Below, in pieces: positions 56,291 to 64,000 of a stretch of 64,000 bases of DNA (positions are counted from its first letter, which is position 1; each line of letters opens with the position of its first letter). Source of the DNA: Silurus meridionalis (Eukaryota > Chordata > Actinopteri > Siluriformes > Siluridae). The translations under genes and the position numbers were made by a program. The notes below the pieces were generated by a model. It saw only the letters and a program-made list of their open reading frames with translations, made no database searches and was not told the DNA's origin. The DNA is taken from assembly GCF_014805685.1 (NCBI RefSeq), contig NC_060893.1:19164525-19228524 (forward strand), given 5' to 3'.

Positions 56291-59200
56291 GCTCAAAGTG
56301 CGTGCCATAGACTAAACTTGGGGTCTGCCTCAATATGTTGCTGGGGAATTGAGATTTTGTTCTGCACAAAAAAAAAAAAAATTAAAAAAAAAAAAAAAAA
56401 AAAAAAGCATTACATGTTTACCGTTACACCCACGTGTGCGCACACACGCGCTGGTTCACCCGTTCCTTCCTTGGACCCCATTTGATATATAGTGACCACC
56501 GCAGACTGAGAACACCTCACAAGAGCTGCAGTTTTGGAAATGATCTGAACCAGTTGTCTAGCCATCAAAATTTCACAATTAGCCAGAAAAAGCATGTCTA
56601 ACCAGCCTTTGCATGCAAAGCACTTGTCTGGGATGAAGGAATCTCATCACTGGATTTGGTGTGAAGAAGCCACAAAGTATTTACAAAGTAACAAAGTGAT
56701 GCATGCAGTCTCACAAGCTCCTTAAATGCACTCTTAACGTAAAAGCTTCAAGTATGCTTTGGAAATATTGTGGTCTGCTAAAGCCGTTCCATTTTAACCA
56801 CTTGCTTCTACATGGAAACTATGTGTGGTTTGTCAGAGGAACCAACTTGATAGCCTTTAAGGAAACCATATAGAACATTTTCATTCTAACCCGGAGTTCA
56901 TCCAGAGCAGCAAAGAAAAAGAAAACCAGCTAAAGTATGGTTCCTGTGCTAGCACTCTGATTAGCATAGAAAAACCCACAGACTCTGAGTACAGTCTAAT
57001 GCAATGTGAAGGGGGTTTCAGCCTCTGAGGAACCTGTAAACTGAAACATTTATACAACAAAATATGAAGGCATAAGAGAGCTGCTAAAGATATATTAGAA
57101 TGCATGTGGGGTTTTTTTGTGTTTGTTGTATTTTTTTTTTAAAACTTACTTTTGACTTTGTCCAGACAGAGTGTCTTGTTGCTGAGACGTAACACAGTGG
57201 TGTCCATGTTTAAGGGCTCATTCGATCCACTCTGACAGAAAAAAATATTCAGAATGTGGTTAGGAAATAATTTCACAATGTAGAGGTTTAAACAGCCTCT
57301 GCAAATGTTTTAATAAATGCAGGTAACCTTTAGATAAGACAGAATTTGGAAAACTTGCACAACACAAACCAGGGTGATGATGGCATCCTGTTGTCGAAGC
57401 TGCTGTTTCTGTAGGACAGATGACACTGCGTCTGCTAGGGTCTTACTTGATTTGGCCATGATGACTATAGTCTTTCCTGTGAACACTATCTCCAACCTAC
57501 ACATGCACACAAAAACATGCTAGCGTGTGAGAAACTCTTGAATATGCACTCAAATCTGTCTTATTTCTAAAAGAACACTGTAATTCTTGAATCTGATAGG
57601 CCAAAAAGTGTTAAATCATTTTATAAAACAGCAGCTTCACCTGTAGTTTAAATAAAAAATTAGCCCGTTCAAATATGTTTGCATTTCTACAACTTCCATT
57701 AACATTTATGGCATATGTCCCATACAAACAGCTTAAAAAAAATAAATAGTACTGATAAAGTTTTCTGCAAGGAAATGTTCAGAATTTATAGTAGGAGTAC
57801 GTACAGTTCAATGTAAGGCATAAAAATAAAGATCTGTATCTTTCAGGTTTTCCATCATGTCAGAGTCTACTGTATGTGGTTTCTTGGTAACGTTTTTGGC
57901 TGTGTGTGTGGGTGCTGTTTATAGCTGCTATAACGCAGGTGATAATGGGTAATACTTTGCCCAAACGTTGCACTGTATTACATACTATAGTCAGGAAAAA
58001 AAATTTTGATAATCCATAAAACTGTATTTAAAAAAATTGCTGTTTCTGAAGAGCAAAAACTGCTTTGATAAATGCTGTTAAAAGGAAAAAAATAACTTGT
58101 GTGACATTTAAAAAACACTTTTCCACAACCCTTACTCCAAAAAAGTTGAAATAAAAAAAATTATAAAATACAGAAGAATGCAATGATTTGCAAATCTGCA
58201 ACTCATTTTACATAAAGTAAATATAAACTGAAAATGCACCATTTTAAGGAAAAATATAAAATATGTAATGAAACTTTTTTTTGGCTGCAACACGTATCAA
58301 AAAACATTGGGACAGGACCATATCCCACATTTCCTTTTTTAAAAACAACAAACTATACATCTGGGAACTAAAGAGACTGGTTGCTGGAGTTTTGAGAGAG
58401 AAATGTTGTCCCATTTGTGTCTGATACAGGATTCTATCTGCTAAACAACTTTGTCATATTGTTTGTTTCATGATGCGCCAAAAGTTTCAATTAATGAAAG
58501 GTCTGGACCACAGACAGGCCACTTCAGCAAATGGAATTGTTGCTCTAAAACATGCAGATAACCTTTTAGCATTGATGGTGCCTTTCCAGTCGTGCTGCCT
58601 ATTCCTTGGGCACTAATGCGCTCCCCTACCATCATAGATGCAGGCTTTTAAACTGAACGGTGATAATTGGGGATGAGATGGTCCCACTCCTCTTTAGTTC
58701 AGAGGAAATGGTCTCCATAGTTTCCAAAAAGCATTTTACAGTTCAGTTCTTCTGACCACAAACAATTACCTGCAGATTCTTTTTGGCAACTCTTACTTTT
58801 CCAACCTTTCGTTGCCTCGTTTTATCTTTAAGACATGTTGCAGCCATCAAATAAAAATTTACCTTAACTTCTTCCTGAAAATAGTTTCATCAGTTAAAAC
58901 TATTTACCGTATTTTCCGGTCTATAAGCCGCTAATTTTTTCCCACGTGGCTTAAACAACGAAGCGGCTAATTTATGGATTTTCCCGGGGTTTTTCCCAGT
59001 TTCACAAGCTTCAAGACAGAAAACTGAGCACCATAACATTAGACCAATGAAATAGCTGAATGGGTTCAGGTGAACCAATTAAACTCTTTATATTAAATCA
59101 GATGCACCACATCATAAATATGGATGAGGTTCCTCTGACGTTTGACCTGCCGCTCACTCGCACGGTCTACAGGAAATGCAAATCATTCGTCATGCTGAAA

Positions 59201-61372
59201 ACAACCGGGCATGAAGAAACACACTTCACCTGTGTTCTGAGATGCACGGCATTGGGAGAAAAGCTTCACCGATGGTGATTTTTAAACGCACAACGATGCC
59301 AAAAGAAAACCTCCCGAGAGAAATAGTTGTGAAAGGAAGGACAGTGAACAATGACTTTCTTGGTAGGCTACTGTTTAGATACAAGCCGTGTAACAGACAC
59401 TGTCTTTCATTAAAGCCTGTGTAAAGTTTATTGGTTTCAGTGTAGACACCTGTGGCTTATAGACAGGTGCGGCATATTTATGTTCAAAATAAAAATCTTT
59501 GTAAAATATAGTGCGGCTTATATTTGGGTGCGCTTAATAGTCCGGAAATTACGGTATATGTTTTGGGTCTTTTTTGCAAGTCAATGCATTCTGTTTTTAA
59601 TTGACATTTTTCCAAACTTTTTTTTTTTTATTAGGGTTGTATATTAAAAGTCTGGTCATTCCATTTTATAATAATCTTAGTGAATTTTTTTTTTTTTTTC
59701 ATTTGATAAATCTTATATTATGGATATTTGATTATTAGATTAAGCATTTGGCAAAGGGACTCACGTAAATGTTATTCTGAGTTCCAGAGTGACCTGCTGA
59801 TCCTGCAGGACAGAACTGTCCTGGTCCAAGGAGAGAGGCTGTTGCCTCTGACACACATTCTGCAAAATACAACATCACAGTAGAGCATTATTTAACTGCT
59901 GCAAAATCAAAGATAATATCAGCTGTCAGTCTATTACCAAGCTGTGGTTGTTAAATCAGTGCTGAAATTACTAGTTAACCCCACAGATCACAGATTTAAC
60001 ATATAAATAAATAAAAGGACTGATCTGACAGCAGTTCACATAAGACACCAGGTGCTTTATGTAAGAAAATTTAGGACAGTGCGTGTGTGACCTTATCCTT
60101 GCCCTGGAGGTAGATAACGATGTCTTTCATGGGGAAGCCTCTTTTCTCACACAGGCCGCTGAGCATGTCCCGCAGAGTCATACCGGCTCGAGCCGGCGCA
60201 AGGCTCGCAGTGCCATCGGGCAGAAACACACAGCAGTACTTATCCGCTCGACCTGACGAGTTCGGCTCTGGACCAGAAAGACACCCATCCTGAAGAAAAT
60301 GCAGGATTACAATATAGCATGGCAAATGGAAGACAAAATACCAGATTCTGACTGCAAAAATTCATCCTGCAATAAGGAAAAAGTTTCAATATTTCATTTT
60401 TAGATTATTCTAAAAACAAAACTGAAGCCAAAGGAAATTATTTCTTGGCATGTGTACTAACAAATAAACCCTTAAAATGTGTAAAATTATCCACCAATAG
60501 AACAAGATGTATTTACAATATATATGTATTACATAAATATTGTAGTTAAGTAAAAAAATTACTAATTGTAAATAAAACCAAATTCTAACAAACAAACAAA
60601 TAAAAACTATAGTGACTGCCCAATAACAGTACAAACATTTGTGGACTGCTGACCATCTGATTTTTTATGTACGTTCTGAACATCCAATTGCATATTTAGT
60701 CCCCATTTGCTGTTATAATAACCTCCACTCCTCTGGGAAGATGCTACACTAGAGTTTGGAGTGTGGGGCATTAGTAAAGTCATGTACTGAGTACGAGGAG
60801 GAGGAGGCCTGGGGTGCAGTCAGTGTTCCATTGTATCTTAAAAGGTGTTCAATAGGGTTGAGGTCAGAGCTCGGTAGCAGGCAGCTCAAGATCCTCCACT
60901 CCATAGAAATTATATCTTAATGGAGCTGGCTTTGTGCACAGGGGCACGGTCATGCTGGAACATGTTTGGGTCTCCTAGTTCAGTTGATGGGAAAAGTTAA
61001 TCCTGCATCCAAAACCCTCGTTTACAGTTGGATCAACTAACTTTGTAATAGCTTAGAGAAGCACCACATATGGATAGAGAAGTCAGGTGTCCATTTAGTG
61101 TATATTGAATATATATTTTCTCAAATATAGAAACAGCATGGAAACAATTTTTCTATGGCAGATATTTGCTACTGAATTTCATTCTGCATGAATTTCAGGT
61201 TTGTGGCCGATATCTGGATCAGTCATTTAGGATTTGTACTGTTATACTTGCACACAGACACACATACATCTGATTTGTTGGCTAGTGACCCCAACTCCAC
61301 ACTGCTGCTGGATTTCACGGAAATCTGAGACTCCTGCCGCGACACAGTGACCTGCCGGTAAGACAAGTCTAC

Positions 61373-61439
<67 letters not shown>

Positions 61440-63334
61440 TCAGCAGAAAGCATGATTACATTTGGCCCAGAAGCCTTAAGTCCATCAGATGTAAACACTA
61501 TTACATCAAAGCAGTTCTGCAATACCTCCCCATGATCCTCTCTTCTCGATCTTCTTGTTTTTGGTGGCTTTGCTGTCAGACGATGGCGTTTTCACATTTG
61601 TGGTCTGCTCACACACACACACACACACACACAAACAAACACATCAGGCCACATTAAATGTACTGTACATATAGTCAAGTACAAAAGTCTGCATCACCTT
61701 AGAACAATAAAAAAAATATATATATTTTAAAGCAGCACTTAGTTTTAGGAGTTACTTTATTAGAGACTGGAAACAATTAATTCATTTTAAATAAACAAAG
61801 ATTAAAAATCTAAATTACATACAACTAATATCCTGCTAATCCTTATTTGCTTCATTCATTAAAAACTTGTAATATTGTTCAGTATATTAATTACTTTTAT
61901 TGTAATCTTTTTTTGACCAGTCATGCTAGTGTCTTGATAACCAATTTTGTTTCTGTGATTTTTCATACTTTGTTATATTACTGTTGCTATGTGGATCTGT
62001 CGCCTGATAGTTTCGGTTTTTATACTGTATTATAGCGAACTGACCGTATTCAGTTAGCACTTGTGCTGCTGTGATGACACAGTGTACATTTACAGTCATT
62101 CTTTATCAAGTCAGTGAGTCAGTTCTTACTCTCAGTATCCACAGGCACCTTATTTACAAATATTATTATTAGTAATGAATTTATGTAGTTTCGTGGTTAA
62201 TTTTGATTCTGAATTGAAAAACAAGATGTGAATTACAATGCCTTCATTCCTTGTTTGTTTTTGAGCGTGCACACAAATGTTTTTATAACGCATAATAATA
62301 AAGCAAAGGAACGCATTAGCACGTCAATCAATGAAGCTTAAGATTTCTGTTCACACAAGCAATGTGATACAGACTTGTCTCTAATGGGTGTGTAGCAACC
62401 GCTACGACCTTCTGTTATGGGTGTGGCCCTTCAGACATTTATGATATTTTCCATATTTTCTATTTTGAGACCATAACATTAGTTTGCTTGTTTGTGCATC
62501 TTGCACAACATTGCACAAAACACGTTACCCAATTCTGTATAGTTCCTCTGTGCAAGATTATGTAAAATATTAACATTACATTTTTTTTTTACCTTTCTTT
62601 ATTCATATGAATATCATTTTATTAATAATGTTCACAGCAGCATAAATAAAGATTTCAGTATACAAGGGTGACAATCTTTATCTGATGATCAGAGCTAAAA
62701 GAAGTACAGGCTATTTGTTTTGATATAGCATAATATTAAATATTGCAATATGGAAATGGTGATTAAAAGTTTATTAATGAATGCAGGTGGCAACCAACTG
62801 GCAATTTATGTTGACTTATTTAAAGACTGCATTGAAATTGAATTGTGGTTCCATGTTGCACATTAGTTTAGGAATTTAAGTCACAGCATCAGTGATGGAA
62901 TTAAATTAAAACTGTTACCTTTCTGCCACTGTTTGGAGTGACAGACTTATTTTGAGGTTCAAGGTCAGGCAGGGGTCGTCCCTCTACGCTGGCCAGCATG
63001 CAGTTTTGGTAGAGTGGAGACCGCACGAATCGTGCGTAACTATCAAACTTCATCAGCTTATAGATCTTTTCATAAAAGGAAAGGAAAAAAATAAAAACAA
63101 AATAAAATTCACACACAGATAAAAGCATCCAGCCACATCTTGATTGCGCAGACCAATGCGTACAGACCAGTGTGTGTGTGTGTTGTGTACCTGTTGCTGG
63201 GCTTTGCTAAACATTTCTGTTGTCGGTTTCTCCAGGTCACGCTCGTTAATGCGTGCCGTGTCGTCTATGTTCACAGCGTTGAAGGAACTCTCCGATATAT
63301 AGAGATCAAAAATGGATCGAGCTTGCTTTTTCAA
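52414..63334 (-). CDS. rgs14: Regulator of G-protein signalling 14, 3' part (10 exons; 5' end outside window)
   Basis: CDS in the window joins complement(52414..52706, 54802..54891, 57150..57231, 57370..57496, 59765..59859, 60092..60289, 61268..61368, 61526..61604, 62919..63065, 63191..63334): 1356 bp, 451 residues plus TGA, phases closing throughout. Order of domains: second half of the RGS domain (residues 1-80, with [17 protein letters not shown]), a linker, Ras-binding domain 1 (about 174-254, [20 protein letters not shown]), Ras-binding domain 2 (about 255-324), and a GoLoco motif (about 355-376, [10 protein letters not shown] with DDQRGLL). This RGS-RBD-RBD-GoLoco order occurs only in RGS12 and RGS14; lack of a long C-terminus and linkage to slc34a1 favour RGS14. 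The protein accelerates GTP hydrolysis by Gi/o, and its GoLoco motif binds Gi-GDP. The RGS N-terminal half is missing only because the window ends. Confidence 0.93.
53105..54050. mobile_element. DNA transposon with long imperfect inverted repeats
   Basis: Left arm about 53105-53182 and right arm about 53966-54050 share AGAAAAAGCCATAG and GTTRTATG words in inverse orientation. The interior holds G-rich words (GGGTTGCGGGAGAATAAAAT) but no ORF, so it is a non-autonomous element of unassigned superfamily. Intronic in rgs14. Confidence 0.75.
54802..54891 (-). CDS. rgs14: rgs14 exon between RBD2 and GoLoco
   Basis: Acceptor TCTCTAG, donor GATG/GTAAGT; 90 bp. It encodes a Gly-rich then basic linker ([20 protein letters not shown]) leading into the GoLoco motif. 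Confidence 0.87.
54930..56170 (+). mobile_element. RTE-like retrotransposon, copy D
   Basis: In successive frames it encodes [24 protein letters not shown], the catalytic [18 protein letters not shown] and MRKSGVSE, then post-RT words. Stops and frameshifts are frequent. It begins about 40 bp beyond an rgs14 exon, opposite strand. Confidence 0.88.
56204..56286. repeat. (AT)n microsatellite at RTE copy D 3' end
   Basis: About 40 AT units directly after the A-rich tail of the RTE copy. Confidence 0.96.
56366..56406. repeat. Poly-A tract
   Basis: Two A runs separated by ATT. Confidence 0.95.
57150..57231 (-). CDS. rgs14: rgs14 exon, Ras-binding domain 2 end
   Basis: Acceptor TTCTGTCAG, donor GTCAAAA/GTAAGT; 82 bp. 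It encodes [20 protein letters not shown] and LCLDKVK, matching the end of RBD2. Confidence 0.9.
57370..57496 (-). CDS. rgs14: rgs14 exon, Ras-binding domain 2
   Basis: Acceptor ATGTGTAG, donor CACCCTG/GTTTGT; 127 bp. It encodes [20 protein letters not shown] through DAIITL, the start of RBD2. The GTTTGT donor is non-consensus but preserves the phase. Confidence 0.88.
58907..59554 (+). mobile_element. Pogo/Tigger-type element, internally deleted, TA target duplication
   Basis: Terminal inverted repeats CCGTATTTTCCGGTCTATAA (58907-) and CCGTAATTTCCGGACTATTA (reverse of the right end) are flanked by TA at 58905-58906 and 59555-59556. Sub-terminal GTGCGGCTTATA-like repeats are present. Confidence 0.9.
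59120..59370 (+). pseudogene. Pogo-type DDE transposase fragment
   Basis: It reads [20 protein letters not shown] and [15 protein letters not shown], then a frame change near 59268 leads to [16 protein letters not shown]. These are the central words of Tigger/pogo DDE transposases. Both the N-terminal DNA-binding part and the C-terminal catalytic part are missing. Confidence 0.85.
59765..59859 (-). CDS. rgs14: rgs14 exon, Ras-binding domain 1 end
   Basis: Acceptor TTTTGCAG, donor TTTAC/GTGAGT; 95 bp, phase 0 in and 2 out. It encodes [20 protein letters not shown] and RITF, aligning with the last strands of RBD1 in RGS14. Confidence 0.93.
60092..60289 (-). CDS. rgs14: rgs14 exon, Ras-binding domain 1
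   Basis: Acceptor TTCTTCAG, donor GATAAG/GTCACA; 198 bp in phase 0. It encodes [20 protein letters not shown] and [15 protein letters not shown], nearly identical to human RGS14 RBD1. The donor is weak, but phase and homology fix it. Confidence 0.95.
60634..61110 (-). mobile_element. Tc1/mariner-derived non-autonomous repeat, copy 9
   Basis: ACATTTGTGGACTGCTGACC, GCTGTTATAATAACCTCCAC, GGGGTGCAGTCAGTGTTCCA and TTTAGTGTATATTG delimit a nearly full copy. Confidence 0.85.
61268..61368 (-). CDS. rgs14: rgs14 linker exon B
   Basis: Acceptor TTAGTAG, a tandem NAGNAG site whose alternative would end the exon at 61371; donor TCAGAT/GTATGT; 101 bp. It encodes a Ser-rich linker ([20 protein letters not shown]) like that between RGS and RBD1 of RGS14. 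The intron ends in a long (TG)n tract. Confidence 0.82.
61374..61436. repeat. (AC)n microsatellite abutting an rgs14 acceptor
   Basis: About 31 units; in the transcript (UG)n ends about five bases before the 3' splice site of the exon at 61268-61368. Confidence 0.97.
61526..61604 (-). CDS. rgs14: rgs14 linker exon A
   Basis: Acceptor GTGAGCAG, donor GGGGAG/GTATTG; 79 bp, phase 0 in and 1 out. It encodes a Lys-rich linker ([16 protein letters not shown]). A (TG)n tract begins about 4 nt upstream of the acceptor. Confidence 0.85.
61608..61632. repeat. (CA)n microsatellite abutting an rgs14 acceptor
   Basis: About 12 units; (UG)n just before the 3' splice site of the exon at 61526-61604. Confidence 0.95.
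61911..62080 (+). repeat. Dispersed direct repeat, unit 1
   Basis: It shares GACCAGTCATGCT, GTTATATTACTGTTGCTAT, GGATCTGTCGCCTGATAGTT and CAGTTAGCAC/TTTAGTTAGCAC words with 63823-64000 in the same order. Family unknown. Confidence 0.85.
62919..63065 (-). CDS. rgs14: rgs14 exon, end of RGS domain
   Basis: Acceptor ATGAAAAG, donor CAGAAAG/GTAACA; 147 bp in phase 0. It encodes [20 protein letters not shown] followed by a Pro-rich linker ([14 protein letters not shown]), matching RGS14 closely. Confidence 0.95.
63191..63334 (-). CDS. rgs14: rgs14 exon, RGS domain middle
   Basis: Acceptor CATTAG, donor CAACAG/GTACAC; 144 bp in phase 0. It encodes [20 protein letters not shown] through the conserved VNIDDTAR and MFSKAQQQ, the central helices of an RGS box. 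Confidence 0.93.
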
Positions 63335-63822
63335 CTAATGCAGAGAAAGTGGAAGAGGCATAATGAGCAGATGTTCACGTCAGCATTGTGTTACTGTGAT
63401 CATATTAAACACTGGACTTTGCCATATGGCAGCATACAAGACAATTGAATGCTAATTCATTAAAATAAGAATGAAAAAAAAGAAAACGAATGTTCAATCA
63501 GCTGCTGTGAGTTAAAAAAAACATTTTTATAGCCCTTTGATGATCTTGAAACTTATCGCCGATCATTGAAACTCCCATCACATGACAGCTACACATCATT
63601 ATATTGCTTGTTTTAAAAATCATATGGTAGCTCAGCCAAGTTAAACATCACCACACCCACAGTGTCTAGTGGAAAGTAACAAACGAATGTGTGAGACTTT
63701 CTTTTTCCTGTTAAGCAGGTAAGGCATTGTAGTTGTTCCCCAATTTTAATGGGAAGTTCAAATGAATGATCAGTTGTTTAATTTTCAGGGTAGAATTTGA
63801 ATGATTGCCCAATTGCAAAGCT

Positions 63823-64000
63823 ATTTTGACCAGTCATGCTGGTCAAGCTAGAGACTTCATAACCAATTTTGTTTTCGTAAATTTTCCTGCTTGGTTATAT
63901 TACTGTTGCTATTTGGATCTGTCGCCTGATAGTTGCAGTTTTCACACTATCATATCAAACTGACGTATTTAGTTAGCACGTATACTGCTGTGATTACCAA
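63823..64000 (+). repeat. Dispersed direct repeat, unit 2 (may run past window)
   Basis: Second copy of the 170-bp unit at 61911, in another rgs14 intron. The window end prevents defining its right border. Confidence 0.8.

Larger units (their letters stand above)
58125..59641 (-). mobile_element. TIR transposon derivative, interrupted by a pogo-like element
   Basis: Ends ACAACCCTTACTCCAAAAAA (left) and ACAACCCTAATAAAAAAAAA (right, reversed). The interior contains TGTCCCATTTGTGTCTGATA, GGTCTGGACCACAGACAGGC and AGCATTGATGGTGCCTTTCC. Same family as 40841 but inverted. The final section resumes at 59557 after the insertion. Confidence 0.8.

Noticed and set aside
56178..56369. Ile-Tyr repeat frame
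   Set aside because: Pure (AT)n translation.

Overview
The window is nuclear DNA of a vertebrate, almost certainly a teleost fish. It has AT-rich introns split by GT-AG sites, long CA/TA/CT microsatellites, several Tc1/mariner families, RTE-type non-LTR retrotransposons and tRNA-derived SINEs. An otophysan fish such as a catfish is a guess from base composition and repeat style. No bacterial, organellar, CRISPR or rRNA features were seen.

Three protein genes are supported, all on the minus strand and read from right to left. (1) 52414-63334 is the 3' part of rgs14: end of the RGS domain, two Ras-binding domains and a GoLoco motif, in 10 exons. Its 5' exons lie beyond position 64000. (2) 42642-48335 is an unrecognised four-exon gene for a 64-residue charged protein. 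(3) 16441-34442 is a complete slc34a1-type sodium/phosphate cotransporter (NaPi-IIa family): 12 coding exons, 2019 bp, 672 residues. Every exon was placed by hand from homology plus GT/AG sites, and the reading phases close exactly in all three models. The order RGS14 then SLC34A1 on one strand is also the human arrangement (5q35), which supports both names; I recall no small gene between them in human.

Layout: 1-16440 is gene-free to the left of slc34a1 (Tc1 element, microsatellites, a tRNA-Glu-type SINE, MITE-like Tc1 derivatives, and a stretch near 13.2-13.7 kb that looks like conserved non-coding DNA). 16441-34448 is slc34a1, with RTE, SINE and MITE insertions in its introns. 34449-42600 is gene-free apart from MITEs and the likely 3'UTR of the small gene. 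42600-48335 is the small gene. 48336-52413 is intergenic. 52414-64000 is rgs14, whose introns hold an RTE copy, a TIR element, a pogo-derived element nested in another transposon, and a 170-bp dispersed direct repeat.

The transporter would act at an apical epithelial membrane and Rgs14 in G-protein/Ras signalling. They are unrelated functionally and share only a conserved neighbourhood. The observations most worth following are the 64-residue gene, long UG tracts beside three 3' splice sites, the Cys-rich N-terminus of the transporter, and the nested transposons.
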